From Exiguobacterium acetylicum (GTDB taxonomy: Bacteria; Bacillota; Bacilli; Exiguobacteriales; Exiguobacteriaceae), in the NCBI RefSeq assembly GCF_022170825.1, contig NZ_CP081878.1, positions 2,506,001 to 2,570,000 of the forward strand: 64,000 nt of DNA. Reading direction: 5' to 3'. Shown here one piece after another: positions 30,952-41,884 of this stretch. Both the position numbers and the translations under genes were made by a program. Numbering within the stretch: position 1 is the stretch's first letter; every line of letters starts with the position of its first letter. Under the pieces are notes generated by a model that saw only the letters and a list, made by a program, of their open reading frames with translations, had not been told where the DNA came from and made no database searches.

Positions 30952-31338
30952 GTGATGTCAGGCGGTGGTATCGGATTCATTTTAGTCATCATTTTATTTG
31001 CAGTTCTCGCGATTGCTGGTTTCGTCTATCTCATCATCTCGTTGATTGATATGTGGAAAGCGTACTCCCGTAATCAAGATCAAACAGCTCTTTTATTCTT
31101 CATCATTTCGATTATCGGGATCTTCATCAGTGGGTCGTTCATCTCCTACGTCCTTGCGATCATCTTCTATTGGAATCGCGCACGTGGAAAGAGTTGGCTC
31201 GGCATTGGTTTGATTCTCGTCTCGATCGTTCTTGCGATCATCGGCGTCATTGCCTTACTCTCGTTCGGTTACGATATGAACAATATCGAGAACATGAACT
31301 TCGATGAACCAATGATGGATCAAGATTACGACTATTGA
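30952..31338 (+). CDS. Hypothetical three-helix membrane protein
   Basis: A 128-residue protein with three hydrophobic segments (about 6-32, 44-70 and 80-106) and a very acidic, methionine- and tyrosine-rich tail (FDEPMMDQDYDY). GGAGG lies 7 nt from the GTG at 30952 and 10 nt from the ATG at 30955, so either may be the start. No family recognised. It is divergent from hprK and has its own terminator. Confidence 0.7.
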   Translation: MMSGGGIGFILVIILFAVLAIAGFVYLIISLIDMWKAYSRNQDQTALLFFIISIIGIFISGSFISYVLAIIFYWNRARGKSWLGIGLILVSIVLAIIGVIALLSFGYDMNNIENMNFDEPMMDQDYDY

Positions 31339-31346
31339 TTTAACGT

Positions 31347-31380
31347 ACACCTATCTTCTTCGATGAGGATAGGTGTTTTT
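31347..31380 (+). terminator. Terminator of the 30952-31338 gene
   Basis: ACACCTATC (31347-31355) pairs with GATAGGTGT (31368-31376), followed by a T run. Confidence 0.85.
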
Positions 31381-31462
31381 GTATGTGCAGACGAAGCCGC
31401 GGCTTGTGTCTCGCTTGAGGAAAGCACGCAACGCGGATACGGCGTCAGCGGATACGATGCCA

Positions 31463-31501
31463 TAAAAAAAGCGCAACCTCTTTTTCAAGAAGTTGCGCTA
31501 G
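31463..31501 (-). terminator. Terminator of the yvlB-like gene
   Basis: AGCGCAACTTCTTG pairs with AAGAGGTTGCGCT and is followed by TTTTTTT on the minus strand. Confidence 0.88.
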
Positions 31502-31506
31502 TATGC

Positions 31507-32616
31507 TTATAAAGCTTGTGGACTGAGGTGAACACCGTGCGTAACAGAAATCGTACCTGTCTTCGTATCGGCTTCGACTTCAATTTTTGGTGAACGACCG
31601 CGACCTGATACGAAATGGAGCTTCCGGTTAACGATCTCTTTTTGATCCCGGATTAATTCCATGTCGTCGAGGTTACAGTTGAGACCACCGAAGTTCGTCT
31701 CGAGCTCACCATAGACTTCAGCGCCATGCGGCAACATCAAGGCGATGCTTCCAGCAAGCGACGACGCTTTGACTTTCGCGTTTTGCGCTGTCTTCAGTTC
31801 GCAACGCACATTTCCGTTCGCTGTTTTCAGTTCCGAGCGTTCGAAGACACCCGTCGTGATGATCTGACCGTTTGCTGTTTTCGCCTTCAAGACCTTCAAC
31901 TCTGACTCTTCGATTTCGATCGAGCCGTTTGCTGTTGATACTTTGACATCTTCACTGAAGAGGTCACGAACGTTGACTCGACCGTTCGCTGTCATCAGTT
32001 GAGCGGACGTCGTATCGAGTGACGATAACGAAATCTCACCGTTCAACGTCTGTAAAACGAATGATTCGTAATGGCGACGTGGCACTTTCAGGTGGACCGT
32101 CGCACGGACACTCTTATCCTTTAGACGGATGGAGAGCGTATTTGCTGAAACCGCATGTTGGACGGCTGCCTGAAGTTGCTCAAGCGCTTGCTCTTCCGTC
32201 ACCTGTTGGCGACGAAGCGGACGCCCCGTCACCGTCAACTCACATTCCTCAAGATCACTCGGTTCAACAACCAAGTTCGCATTGAACAAATCGACATGAA
32301 CCGTCTCTCCGCTGAATGGGAATTGTTTGACGTAGGTAACGTTCGGACCTGACGCCTGATTGAGTGAAAGATCACTGTCCTTGATCCGGCTGACGAGATT
32401 ATCGAAGGCTGACATGACTTTCGTCGTCAGCGAATCGACGGAATACTGGTCGACCCGATCATACTGTTCTGGTTCATCGACGTACTTATGTTCACTTGCA
32501 GAAGTAGCACGTTCGTCGATCGCTTCGAGTCGCTCGAGTTTATCAAGTGCCTCATCAATCGTTAACTTCCCTTCTTTGACTTGCTCCAATATTAATTGAC
32601 GCATATCTTGCTTCAT
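31507..32616 (-). CDS. YvlB-like DUF4097 protein
   Basis: A 369-residue protein. The first 30 residues (RQLILEQVKEGKLTIDEALDKLE) form a SHOCT-like helical hairpin. The rest is the repetitive beta-helix of DUF4097, with recurring TANG turns (TANGRV, TANGSI, TANGQI, TANGNV). It is upstream-adjacent to uvrBA as yvlB is in B. subtilis, where the yvl genes respond to cell envelope stress. The ATG at 32616 follows AGGAGGGA. Molecular function unknown. Confidence 0.85.
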   Translation of the reverse strand: MKQDMRQLILEQVKEGKLTIDEALDKLERLEAIDERATSASEHKYVDEPEQYDRVDQYSVDSLTTKVMSAFDNLVSRIKDSDLSLNQASGPNVTYVKQFPFSGETVHVDLFNANLVVEPSDLEECELTVTGRPLRRQQVTEEQALEQLQAAVQHAVSANTLSIRLKDKSVRATVHLKVPRRHYESFVLQTLNGEISLSSLDTTSAQLMTANGRVNVRDLFSEDVKVSTANGSIEIEESELKVLKAKTANGQIITTGVFERSELKTANGNVRCELKTAQNAKVKASSLAGSIALMLPHGAEVYGELETNFGGLNCNLDDMELIRDQKEIVNRKLHFVSGRGRSPKIEVEADTKTGTISVTHGVHLSPQAL

Positions 32617-32716
32617 GAACCGTTCCCTCCTATTCTTGAACCTCAAACGTGTGTTACATAATACTTTCGTTTAAGTTCCCTTAGTTCCTCCCTACGAATC
32701 CTCATCCACAAAAGTT

Positions 32717-35581
32717 TCACGATTCAATTCGTGCCGCATCCCGTTCAAGGACTGGAGCGAGATAATGTCCCGTATATGATGCTTTGACTTCAGCGATCTG
32801 TTCCGGTGTACCGGCAGCTACGATTGTTCCGCCACCGTCGCCCCCTTCTGGTCCAAGATCAATCAAGTAATCCGCTGTCTTGATGACATCTAAGTTGTGT
32901 TCGATGACAAGTACCGTATCACCATTGTCGACGAGACGTTGCAAGACTTTCAGGAGACGCGCGATATCGTGAACGTGCAGTCCTGTCGTCGGCTCATCGA
33001 GAATATAGATCGTTTTACCGGTCGAACGCTTATGCAACTCAGACGCCAGTTTGACGCGCTGTGCTTCCCCACCGGACAGTTCCGTCGCAGGTTGACCGAG
33101 ACGCATGTACGTCAGACCGACGTCAGCAATCGTCTGCAGTTTCCGGGTGATCTTCGGAATGTTTTCGAAGAACGCGAGTGCATCTTCGACCGTCATCTCA
33201 AGGACATCGGCAATCGTTTTGCCTTTATATTTTACTTCTAGTGTTTCGCGGTTATAACGTTTCCCATGACAGACTTCACACGGTACATAGACGTCCGGTA
33301 AGAAGTGCATCTCGATCTTGATGATTCCGTCTCCACGACACGCTTCACAGCGTCCACCTTTGATGTTGAAACTGAAGCGTCCTTTTTTGTATCCACGGAG
33401 TTTTGCTTCATTCGTTGAAGCAAAGACGTCACGGATATCATCGAAGACGCCAGTATAGGTCGCTGGGTTCGAACGCGGTGTTCGACCAATCGGCGACTGA
33501 TCGATGTCGATGACCTTGTCGATTTGGTCAAGACCAGTGATGCCTTTATGGGCACCTGGTTTTTCCTTCGCCCGGTTCATCTCGTGGGCAATCGTCTTAT
33601 AGAGAATCTCATTGATCAATGTCGATTTCCCGGATCCCGACACACCCGTCACAGCAACGAACAAACCAAGCGGAATGTCGACATCAACATTCTTCAGGTT
33701 GTTTTCCGACGCTTTGTGGATGTGGAGCATCCGACCGTCTGGCTCTTTGCGTGTCGATGGGACAGGGATGAACTTCTTCCCGGACAAATATTGACCAGTC
33801 AGCGAGTTCGCATCCTTCATCAATTCTTCTGGTTTACCAGCTGCCGTGACAAAACCACCATGATCCCCGGCACCTGGTCCGATATCAATCAAGTAGTCCG
33901 ATGCCATCATCGTATCTTCATCGTGCTCGACGACGATCAACGTGTTCCCGAGGTCACGCATCGCTTTTAATGTATTGATCAAGCGATCATTATCGCGCTG
34001 GTGCAAACCAATCGATGGTTCATCGAGGACGTAGAGGACGCCCGTCAGACGCGAACCGATTTGGGTCGCAAGACGAATCCGTTGTGCTTCCCCACCGGAT
34101 AAAGTTCCCGCTGCACGCGAGATCGTCAGGTAATCGAGACCAACGTTTTCGAGGAACGACGCCCGTTCATGAATCTCCCGGACGATCATCCGCGAAATCG
34201 TCTGATCCTTCTCACTCAATTTCTCTGGTAGTTCGTCAAAGAACATGACCGCTTGTTTGACGGACATCTTCGTCACTTCACCGATATGGTGATCGGATAC
34301 TTTGACAGCGAGTGATTCCCGTTTCAAGCGGTGTCCTTTACATGTCGGACACGCCTTCTTCGCCATGTAGCCTTCCATCTGTTCACGGATATAATCAGAT
34401 GACGTTTCTTTGAAGCGACGTTGTAAGTTATTGAGGACCCCTTCAAAGTAAAGATTTGTATTTCGAACCATCCCGAAGTCGTTCTCATACCGGAAGTGAA
34501 TCTCTTCTTTTGTGTTTCCGTTTAAGATCGTTTCGCGGTGTTCTTCTGACAACTGCTCGAACGGTGTATCCATATCAATCTTGAAGTGGTCACAAACCGC
34601 TTTGAGCAATTGAGGATAATACTGCGAACTTGTTGGTTCCCAGGCAACGATTGCCCCTTCGTTCAATGACTTATCGGGATGTGGCACGACGAGATCGACG
34701 TCGACTTCAAGCTTCGTCCCCAGTCCATCACATGACGTACAAGCACCAAACGGTGAGTTGAACGAGAACATCCGTGGCTCGAGTTCACCAATCGAGAAGC
34801 CGCAAATCGGACAAGCATGGTGTTCACTGAACAAGAGTTCGTTTCCATCCATCGTATCGACGATGGCACGACCGTCAGCAAGGCGAAGCGCTGTTTCAAG
34901 TGAATCGGCGAGACGGGCTTCGACGTCTGGTCGAACAACAACACGGTCGACGACGACTTCAATCGAATGTTTTTTATTTTTCTCAAGCGTGATCTCTTCC
35001 GCGAGATCAAGTGTCTCTCCGTTGATGCGCACACGGACGAAGCCCTCTTTCTTGAGATCGTCGAGGACTTTAACGTGCGTTCCTTTTCGTCCGGAGACGA
35101 TCGGCGCGAGGATTTGCAGACGCGTCCGTTCTGGTTGCTCCATTACTTGGTCAACCATCTGACTGATCGTCTGACTCGAAATCTCGATTCCATGATTCGG
35201 ACAGATCGGTTTCCCGATCCGTGCGTACAACAGACGCAGATAGTCATAGATCTCCGTGACGGTTCCGACCGTTGATCGTGGGTTTTTACTCGTCGTTTTC
35301 TGGTCGATCGAGATCGCTGGACTTAGTCCTTCAATCGTGTCGACATCCGGTTTATCCATCTGTCCAAGGAACTGACGGGCATAAGCAGATAAACTTTCGA
35401 CGTAACGGCGTTGTCCTTCAGCGTAAATCGTGTCAAACGCAAGCGACGATTTCCCTGACCCGGACAAACCCGTCAAGACGACGAGCTGGTCACGGGGAAT
35501 TTCGACATCGATGTTTTGTAGATTATTGACGCGAGCGCCTTTGATGATAATCTGATTCTTCTTTTCTCCCAACTTAGGCAC
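32717..35581 (-). CDS. uvrA: Excinuclease ABC subunit A
   Basis: Damage-recognition ATPase of nucleotide excision repair. The 954-residue protein has two ABC modules, with Walker A motifs GLSGSGKSS near residue 38 and GVSGSGKST near residue 640, and two signature regions LSGGEAQR. The zinc sites CPIC...CTSC and CEAC...CEVC are present. It overlaps uvrB by 8 nt, so the pair is translated together under SOS control. Confidence 0.98.
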   Translation of the reverse strand: MPKLGEKKNQIIIKGARVNNLQNIDVEIPRDQLVVLTGLSGSGKSSLAFDTIYAEGQRRYVESLSAYARQFLGQMDKPDVDTIEGLSPAISIDQKTTSKNPRSTVGTVTEIYDYLRLLYARIGKPICPNHGIEISSQTISQMVDQVMEQPERTRLQILAPIVSGRKGTHVKVLDDLKKEGFVRVRINGETLDLAEEITLEKNKKHSIEVVVDRVVVRPDVEARLADSLETALRLADGRAIVDTMDGNELLFSEHHACPICGFSIGELEPRMFSFNSPFGACTSCDGLGTKLEVDVDLVVPHPDKSLNEGAIVAWEPTSSQYYPQLLKAVCDHFKIDMDTPFEQLSEEHRETILNGNTKEEIHFRYENDFGMVRNTNLYFEGVLNNLQRRFKETSSDYIREQMEGYMAKKACPTCKGHRLKRESLAVKVSDHHIGEVTKMSVKQAVMFFDELPEKLSEKDQTISRMIVREIHERASFLENVGLDYLTISRAAGTLSGGEAQRIRLATQIGSRLTGVLYVLDEPSIGLHQRDNDRLINTLKAMRDLGNTLIVVEHDEDTMMASDYLIDIGPGAGDHGGFVTAAGKPEELMKDANSLTGQYLSGKKFIPVPSTRKEPDGRMLHIHKASENNLKNVDVDIPLGLFVAVTGVSGSGKSTLINEILYKTIAHEMNRAKEKPGAHKGITGLDQIDKVIDIDQSPIGRTPRSNPATYTGVFDDIRDVFASTNEAKLRGYKKGRFSFNIKGGRCEACRGDGIIKIEMHFLPDVYVPCEVCHGKRYNRETLEVKYKGKTIADVLEMTVEDALAFFENIPKITRKLQTIADVGLTYMRLGQPATELSGGEAQRVKLASELHKRSTGKTIYILDEPTTGLHVHDIARLLKVLQRLVDNGDTVLVIEHNLDVIKTADYLIDLGPEGGDGGGTIVAAGTPEQIAEVKASYTGHYLAPVLERDAARIES

Positions 35582-37541
35582 CTGCTTTCAATTCTAATAT
35601 GAGATCGCGGAGCTCGGCAGCTCGTTCGAACTGCATGTCCTTCGCCGCTTGACGCATCTCTTGGTCGAGCTGTTCGAGTAACGTTTCGCGCTCCGGTTTT
35701 TTGAGTTTGTTGAACTTCTCGAGTTTTTCGACGGTATCGTCGCTCTCGATCGTCGTACTGATGACACCACGGACATCTTTTTTGATTGTCTGCGGCGTGA
35801 TGCCATGTTCTTCGTTGAATGCCATCTGAATCGCGCGACGCCGTTCCGTCTCATCGATTGCTCGTTGCATCGAATCGGTGATTTTATCGGCAAATAAGAT
35901 GACGTGTCCTTCCGAGTTCCGTGCTGCCCGACCAATCGTCTGGATGAGCGAACGGTCCGAGCGGAGGAAACCTTCCTTATCGGCATCGAGAATCGTTACG
36001 AGCGAAACTTCCGGAATATCAAGTCCTTCTCGGAGTAAGTTGATCCCGACAAGGACATCGTACTTCCCGAGCCGTAAGTCACGAATGATTTCAATCCGTT
36101 CAAGTGTCTTGATCTCCGAGTGCATGTAGTTGACCTTGACGCCATTCTCTTTCAAGTAATCGGTCAAGTCTTCCGACATCTTCTTCGTCAACGTCGTGAC
36201 GAGGACACGCTCATTTTTCGCCACGCGATCGCGAATGTTATCCATCAAGTAATCGATTTGTCCGGTAATCGGATGAATCTCGATTGTCGGATCGACAAGA
36301 CCCGTCGGACGAATGATTTGCTCAACCATCTCTTTTGAATGTTCGAGTTCATACGGTCCAGGTGTCGCCGAGATATAAATCGCCTGACTGACCTTTTCTT
36401 CGAACTCTTCAAACCGTAGCGGACGGTTGTCTTTTGCTGACGGTAAACGGAAACCGTGATCAACGAGAACTTGTTTCCGCGCCTGGTCGCCATTGTACAT
36501 CCCGCGAATTTGCGGCAACGTCACGTGTGACTCGTCAGCAACGAGTAAGAAGTCTTTCGGGAAGTAATCGAGCAATGTGTACGGTGTTGCCCCTTCCGGC
36601 ATCAAGTTCAGGTGACGTGAGTAGTTCTCAATCCCTGAGCAATAGCCCATCTCACGCATCATCTCAAGGTCATAGTTCGTCCGTTGTTCGAGTCGTTGTG
36701 CCTCAAGTAACTGATTGTCTTCACGTAACTTCGCAAGCTGAACTTCAAGTTCCTTCTCGATGTTCGCGATCGCCTTCTGCAGACGGGTATCCCCCGTCAC
36801 GAAGTGGGACGCCGGGAAGATCGAGATGTGCTCACGATCCGCGACAATCTCACCTGTCAACGGATCCATATCGCGAATCCGCTCAATCTCGTCACCGAAG
36901 AACTCGACCCGGACACACTGTTCGTCGCGTGACGCCGGGAAGATCTCAACGACGTCTCCTCGGACGCGGAACCGTCCACGCTGGAAGTCGATATCGTTTC
37001 GCTCATATTGAATGTCAATCAAGCGACGAAGCATCTCGTTACGCCCCATCTCATTGCCGACACGAAGTGACAAGACATGGTTATTGTATTCTTCCGGGTT
37101 ACCGAGACCGTAGATACACGAGACAGAGGCAACGATCAAGACGTCCTCCCGTTCGAACAAGGCGGACGTTGCCGAGTGACGCAACTTATCGATTTCATCA
37201 TTAATCGAAGAGTCCTTCTCGATGAACGTATCGGTCGACGGAACATACGCCTCCGGTTGGTAATAATCATAAAAACTAACGAAGTACTCGACCGCGTTGT
37301 TCGGGAAAAATTCCTTGAACTCCGAGTAGAGTTGTCCCGCTAGTGTTTTGTTGTGGGCAAGGACGAGCGTCGGTTTCTTGATTTCCTTGATGACGTTCGA
37401 CACTGTGAACGTTTTCCCTGTACCGGTCGCCCCAAGCAACGTCTGATGTCGTTCGCCTTGTTTTAGCCCAGTCACCAATTTTTCGATTGCCGTCGGCTGA
37501 TCACCGCCTGGCTCAAATGGTGAAACGAGTTCAAAATCCAT
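35574..37541 (-). CDS. uvrB: Excinuclease ABC subunit B
   Basis: Helicase-like damage-verification subunit of nucleotide excision repair. The 655-residue protein has Walker A GATGTGKT (37-44), the beta-hairpin region [15 protein letters not shown], the helicase motif EGLDIPEV and a C-terminal UVR domain ([12 protein letters not shown]). I start at the ATG at 37541, preceded by GAGGGGGA, rather than 7 codons upstream. A LexA box lies about 53 nt upstream. Confidence 0.98.
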   Translation of the reverse strand: MDFELVSPFEPGGDQPTAIEKLVTGLKQGERHQTLLGATGTGKTFTVSNVIKEIKKPTLVLAHNKTLAGQLYSEFKEFFPNNAVEYFVSFYDYYQPEAYVPSTDTFIEKDSSINDEIDKLRHSATSALFEREDVLIVASVSCIYGLGNPEEYNNHVLSLRVGNEMGRNEMLRRLIDIQYERNDIDFQRGRFRVRGDVVEIFPASRDEQCVRVEFFGDEIERIRDMDPLTGEIVADREHISIFPASHFVTGDTRLQKAIANIEKELEVQLAKLREDNQLLEAQRLEQRTNYDLEMMREMGYCSGIENYSRHLNLMPEGATPYTLLDYFPKDFLLVADESHVTLPQIRGMYNGDQARKQVLVDHGFRLPSAKDNRPLRFEEFEEKVSQAIYISATPGPYELEHSKEMVEQIIRPTGLVDPTIEIHPITGQIDYLMDNIRDRVAKNERVLVTTLTKKMSEDLTDYLKENGVKVNYMHSEIKTLERIEIIRDLRLGKYDVLVGINLLREGLDIPEVSLVTILDADKEGFLRSDRSLIQTIGRAARNSEGHVILFADKITDSMQRAIDETERRRAIQMAFNEEHGITPQTIKKDVRGVISTTIESDDTVEKLEKFNKLKKPERETLLEQLDQEMRQAAKDMQFERAAELRDLILELKAGA

Positions 37542-37593
37542 CGTTTGCTTCCCCCTCATCACGTAAAAAATCTATTTTTATTGTACCACTTTA

Positions 37594-37607
37594 CGAACAA
37601 ACATTCG
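37594..37607. promoter_or_regulatory. LexA (SOS) box of uvrBA
   Basis: CGAACAAACATTCG fits the Gram-positive LexA site CGAAC-N4-GTTCG with one mismatch. On the minus strand a TACAAT -10 (complement at 37580-37585) lies 8 nt downstream, so the box covers the -35 region. Confidence 0.82.
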
Positions 37608-37703
37608 ATTATGAAGTGCTCCTTTTAGGAAGTTACCCTTTTTTTCGAAAATGCAAAAGTTTCTTTTTGCTCCGAGTGTTGAGGATCGATTTTTTCACCT
37701 ACA

Positions 37704-37740
37704 CAAAAAATCCCCATCACGGATGTTCCGTGACAGGGAT
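37704..37740 (-). terminator. Terminator of minJ
   Basis: ATCCCTGTCACGG pairs with TCCGTGATGGGGAT through AACA and is followed by TTTTTTG on the minus strand. Confidence 0.88.
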
Positions 37741-37747
37741 GTACGCT

Positions 37748-38911
37748 TTAATGCAGGGATCGAACCTTCGTACGACTATGAACTGGCTCGTTCACGAACA
37801 GGATACCGAGCTCATGATGATCTTGTTCATAGAAGGCACGTTGCGCAAAACGGATGTCTCCGTTGTGGTTCATGACTTCAAGACGCAAATACGGCTTGTG
37901 TTTTTGAATCGCTTCGTAGAACGACGCTTCCGAGTCGACCTTCTCACCGTTGACTTTATAGATGGCTTCACCCGGAATCAAGCCCATCTCGGCAGCCGGT
38001 TTATCAGGAAGTGTTCCGAGAATGACCGCTCCACGCGTTCCGTTGAGGAACAACGGTGTCTGCGCCCGGTTCAAGCGCTTGACCCGTTGATGCAACAGAA
38101 TGTGCAGGACGAGCAATAAGAGGATGCCGTACAGCCATTCAGCTTGCCCCGTGACGTACGCAAGCACCGTCAATAGAATCGCAACGAGACTCGTGATCAA
38201 ACGGCCTTGGACGAGTGGACGTATCAACTCTTTCGGCAACTTACCGGTAAAGAGGAAGCTAAAGCCAATCGGTAACCACAGAATGACCGGAACGAGTTCC
38301 GGGAAGCTGTAGCGTGGCCACCATGTTTCAAGCACGTCGCCCGGAACGAAGACGAGCAACGGCAAGAGCCAAAGCTTATTCGCTGACAAGCCACCGATGA
38401 ACCGACCGCGCTTCGAGACGACGAGTGACGGTGACAGGCGTCTTTGCCCTCGCCACCAGACGAGGAGACCTTCAGCAACAAGCGTTAACGTCGCAAGTAA
38501 TAAAATCATTTTCGGCTCAACGGCTCGAACCGGATCAAGACGTGCATCCATTACGAACCAGCCAGCAAGTCCAAGCAAGACGATTGGCCAAAGCGGTACG
38601 TTCAAGCGAACGATGCCAATCAACAACAACACGCTTGAGAGTCCTAGTAACAACAGAGCATATTGCGGAGTCACCGTTAATCCAAGCCATCCGCTGACGA
38701 CGGACAAGACGAGACCAACGAGTAAACCCGGTAAAAGTGTTTCGAGAACATCGCTTCGTTTTCCGTGTGTTCGGGAGCGGAACAGACCGCGTTCCCGTTT
38801 GACACGCCGGATGCCGATGACCCAACTGACAAGGAGTGCTAACCACAAGGTCGGACTGGCGATGAGACTAATCGCGGTCCAACCAATATCATCGAGTAAT
38901 TCCAAGCGCAT
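37748..38911 (-). CDS. minJ: PDZ-domain membrane protein, MinJ-like
   Basis: A 387-residue protein with about seven to eight membrane helices in the first 290 residues and a C-terminal PDZ domain (GAVILGTLPDKPAAEMGLIPG then YKVNGEKVDSEASFYEAI). In B. subtilis MinJ bridges DivIVA and MinD and places the division septum. The match rests on architecture and on position beside ctpB and ftsEX. It ends in a terminator and starts 22 nt after ctpB. Confidence 0.85.
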   Translation of the reverse strand: MRLELLDDIGWTAISLIASPTLWLALLVSWVIGIRRVKRERGLFRSRTHGKRSDVLETLLPGLLVGLVLSVVSGWLGLTVTPQYALLLLGLSSVLLLIGIVRLNVPLWPIVLLGLAGWFVMDARLDPVRAVEPKMILLLATLTLVAEGLLVWWRGQRRLSPSLVVSKRGRFIGGLSANKLWLLPLLVFVPGDVLETWWPRYSFPELVPVILWLPIGFSFLFTGKLPKELIRPLVQGRLITSLVAILLTVLAYVTGQAEWLYGILLLLVLHILLHQRVKRLNRAQTPLFLNGTRGAVILGTLPDKPAAEMGLIPGEAIYKVNGEKVDSEASFYEAIQKHKPYLRLEVMNHNGDIRFAQRAFYEQDHHELGILFVNEPVHSRTKVRSLH

Positions 38912-38933
38912 TCAGACCTCTTTCCATTCCTTA

Positions 38934-40358
38934 TTATTGAGCAGCGACCTCGAGTGCTTTTTTTCGCTGGACATCATTTTTGTCGTCCTCGAGTTTCTTC
39001 AGGAGACGTGTCTCCATCTCACCCGCCGTCTGCTGATCGATTTTTCCAGTGACCTCAAGCTTCGCATCCTTTTGCAAGGCTTCGACAGCTTGTTTCATCG
39101 TGTCACCAAAATACCCTTCCTGTCCTTTTGGCTCGTAACCGATTGCTTCGAGAACCAGATGAGCGTTTTCGACCGATTTACCGTAATCGCCGACTGCGAG
39201 TGACTTTTGATCAGTCAAAATCTTCGTCACGTTGAAGTAAGCCGGTTGTTTGACTTCAATCGTCGGCTTGACTCCTTTTTTGTGAATCCAGTTGCCGTCC
39301 GGTGTCAGCCATTTGTTCGTCGTTAACTTCAAATCGCTACCGTCCTTCAGGTCGTAGGCACTTTGAACGATTCCTTTACCGAACGATTTCGTTCCGACGA
39401 CTTCAGCTCCTGCTCCTTCTTTCAGACCGGCTGCCAAAATCTCGGACGCGGACGCTGATCCGCCGTCTTCGAGAACGACGATGTTATAAGGTTTCTTCTC
39501 GTCTGCCTTCCCGAATTCCTGCTGACGCTCCCCTTTATTGTTCTCGACTTGATAAATTGGAACGTCCTTCGGAATGAACGGCGCAATCATGTCTGAGACA
39601 GCCGTCAGGAGACCACCTGGGTTCCCCCGGACGTCGATGACAAGTCCATCGATGTTCTGACTCTCGAGCTTCGCAAGACCCTTCTCAAACTCTTCTGCCG
39701 TCGGTTCTGAGAACTGTGTCACTTGCAAGACACCGATCTTCTTCCCGTTAACGTCTTCCGTCGACGTATAGACCGTCTCAATCGGAATCGTATCCCGTTT
39801 GATCGTGATGTCCATCGCGTCTTGACCACTGCGCTGAATCGTCAGAACGACGTTCGTTCCTTTTTCACCACGAATTTTTTTGACCGCCTGATCCGTTTTT
39901 TGCCCTTTCGTCGACTTACCATCGATTTCTAAGATGACGTCGCCTGGCTTGATACCGGCTTTTTCAGCGGGTGACCCTTTGATTGGCGAGACAATAACGA
40001 TCGACTCACCTTTTTGTTCAAGCGTTGCGCCGATCCCTTCAAACGAAGACGACAGATTCGTATTGAACGATGCCGTCTCCGACTCATCCATATAGACCGA
40101 ATACGGGTCGTCGAGCACTTCCGCCATACCGGATAACGCACCGTCTAATAATTCTTTATCCGTCACGTCCTCTAGATAGTTCTGTTCGATCATTTGACGC
40201 ACCTGATCGACTTTTTTCCAATCACCCGTCGCATTCGCAGACGACGATGATGTCGAGACGGAATCCGTTCCGCCAGCCGCTAACATCCCGACAGCACCTG
40301 CCCCTAAACCAAGCCCGAAGGTACTGACCGCGATGACTGCTGTTGTAGATTTTTTCAC
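38934..40358 (-). CDS. ctpB: S41-family C-terminal processing protease
   Basis: Exported serine protease. The 474-residue protein has a signal or membrane anchor (residues 5-30), a PDZ domain (FEGIGATLEQKG ... GIKPGDVILEIDGKS), the S41 catalytic core with the serine in GGSASASE and the lysine in TKSFGKGIVQ, and a C-terminal peptidoglycan-binding domain (AIGYEPKGQEGYFG). In B. subtilis CtpB acts in sporulation signalling; the paralogue CtpA does not, so the role here may be general envelope proteolysis. Confidence 0.9.
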   Translation of the reverse strand: MKKSTTAVIAVSTFGLGLGAGAVGMLAAGGTDSVSTSSSSANATGDWKKVDQVRQMIEQNYLEDVTDKELLDGALSGMAEVLDDPYSVYMDESETASFNTNLSSSFEGIGATLEQKGESIVIVSPIKGSPAEKAGIKPGDVILEIDGKSTKGQKTDQAVKKIRGEKGTNVVLTIQRSGQDAMDITIKRDTIPIETVYTSTEDVNGKKIGVLQVTQFSEPTAEEFEKGLAKLESQNIDGLVIDVRGNPGGLLTAVSDMIAPFIPKDVPIYQVENNKGERQQEFGKADEKKPYNIVVLEDGGSASASEILAAGLKEGAGAEVVGTKSFGKGIVQSAYDLKDGSDLKLTTNKWLTPDGNWIHKKGVKPTIEVKQPAYFNVTKILTDQKSLAVGDYGKSVENAHLVLEAIGYEPKGQEGYFGDTMKQAVEALQKDAKLEVTGKIDQQTAGEMETRLLKKLEDDKNDVQRKKALEVAAQ

Positions 40359-40408
40359 GCTTGATTCCCCACTTCCATTAAAAAACGCAGTATTTTTTTC
40401 AGTATAGC

Positions 40409-40435
40409 AAAAAAAGATAGGTTACCCTATCTTTT
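40409..40435 (-). terminator. Terminator of the M23 hydrolase gene
   Basis: AGATAGG pairs with CCTATCT through a 4-nt loop and is followed by TTTTTTGC on the minus strand. Confidence 0.85.
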
Positions 40436-40452
40436 CGGTATTCTATGGGATG

Positions 40453-41844
40453 TCAAAAGATGTACGGTGCCGGATCGACTGCATTCGGTTGTCCGACCGC
40501 CCACTCTCCCTTATGCAATTCGAAATGCAGATGCGGTCCTGTCGACCAACCGGTTGAGCCAAGCGTACCGACCGTCTGACCTGGCATAACCGTTTGACCC
40601 GCAGACACACTGATTGAGTCAAGATGCGCATAAACGGTCGTATAGACTTGTCTATCGATCAAATGCGTCACCATGACGACATTTCCGTAACCGGTCGCAC
40701 TACCTGCACGCAGAACGATACCACCTGCCGCCGCATGGATCGGTGTTCCTTTTGCATTGACGAGATCGATGCCTGTATGAAGCTCCGGTTTCCCTGTCAA
40801 TGGATTGTTCCGTGGTCCAAATGGTGACGAGACATAGCCTTTGACCGGTAAGTGGAACGGTCGGCTGACATCAACATCAGCGCTCGTATCCGGTGTTGCA
40901 GTAGGCGCCTCGACTTCAGGAACCGACGTCTCCGTTTCCGGTGTCTCTACTTTCGTTGACTCTTCTTGGTTCGCTTTCGCTTCTGCCGCGCGTGCAGCTG
41001 CAGCGGCTTCTGCTTGACGTTTGGCTTCTGCAGCCCGTGCCGCTTCTTCCGCTTTGCGTTTCGCCTCTTCTTTTGCTTTACGTTCTGCTTCCTGCAGAGC
41101 AATCAATTCGTTTTGAATCAGGCGGCGCTGATCAGCCAGGATTTCTGCTTCCTCGGCTTTCGAGAACTGCTCTTGTTGCAGTTCCTTGACCTTCGTGTTC
41201 AACTGGACGACGAGCTTTCGCTTCAGCTCAGACTCGGCAATGATGCGCGTCTGAAGCACGAGCAACTTTCGTTGTTCCTGTTTCAGGCTTTCGAGCAACA
41301 ATGCCTGTTCAGAACGTTGTTCGTTCAGTTGTTTGACGTTCGCCTTATAAGCTTGTAAGACATTATCATCTTGTTTGATGATCTCACTGACCGTACTGAA
41401 ACGCGAAATCAGATCACCGAAGTCCTTCGCGTCGAGCAAGACCTCGATGTATTTGACATCTCCTTTTTGCTGGACGGCACGCAATCGGCTTCCGAGCAAA
41501 TCCTCTTGCTGGTGCAGTTCCTTTAGCGTCTCGGAAATCGCTTCTTCCGTCAGACGCAATTGTTCTTTAGATGCAGCAACAGCCGCTTGTTGATCGGCTA
41601 TTTTAAGCGCTAAATCATCCAAACGGCTGTTGACTTCATCCAGTTGCGCACGGGCTTCCTTGCGCTCCTGTTTCGTCAAGATTAACTTCTCTGATGTCTG
41701 ATTCTGTGATCGTTCCGTCTCTTTTAGACGGCTTTCGACCTCCTGTTGTTCCTTCAGCAAATCTTCTTTCGACGCGGCATCAACGGACACACTAGTTCCA
41801 ATCAAAGCTAAGCTCAGGACGGCAGAATAGAATCGGACTTTCAT
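40453..41844 (-). CDS. M23-family murein hydrolase with coiled coil (EnvC-like)
   Basis: Secreted peptidoglycan endopeptidase or activator of the FtsEX pathway. The 463-residue protein has a signal peptide (residues 1-24), a long coiled coil (about 25-270) with an alanine, glutamate and lysine-rich segment (AERKAKEEAKRKAEEAARAAE), a proline- and threonine-rich linker, and a LytM domain with zinc ligands His356 and Asp360 (HTGID) and His438/His440 (HLH). I start at the ATG at 41844, 9 nt from GAGGAGAG. Its place directly after ftsEX suggests it is their partner, although B. subtilis FtsEX uses the unrelated CwlO. Confidence 0.9.
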   Translation of the reverse strand: MKVRFYSAVLSLALIGTSVSVDAASKEDLLKEQQEVESRLKETERSQNQTSEKLILTKQERKEARAQLDEVNSRLDDLALKIADQQAAVAASKEQLRLTEEAISETLKELHQQEDLLGSRLRAVQQKGDVKYIEVLLDAKDFGDLISRFSTVSEIIKQDDNVLQAYKANVKQLNEQRSEQALLLESLKQEQRKLLVLQTRIIAESELKRKLVVQLNTKVKELQQEQFSKAEEAEILADQRRLIQNELIALQEAERKAKEEAKRKAEEAARAAEAKRQAEAAAAARAAEAKANQEESTKVETPETETSVPEVEAPTATPDTSADVDVSRPFHLPVKGYVSSPFGPRNNPLTGKPELHTGIDLVNAKGTPIHAAAGGIVLRAGSATGYGNVVMVTHLIDRQVYTTVYAHLDSISVSAGQTVMPGQTVGTLGSTGWSTGPHLHFELHKGEWAVGQPNAVDPAPYIF

Positions 41845-41884
41845 GAGAAGCATCTCTCCTCTATTTTATTTTTGAGTGACTGAT

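Noticed and set aside
36434-37204. A 256-codon open frame on the plus strand opposite uvrB
   Set aside because: It is antisense to a clear uvrB, has no ribosome site, and its arginine- and serine-rich composition is typical of shadow frames.
38934-40358. Sporulation-specific CtpB role
   Set aside because: Sequence alone cannot separate CtpB from CtpA function and no sporulation genes are nearby; only the protease family is certain.
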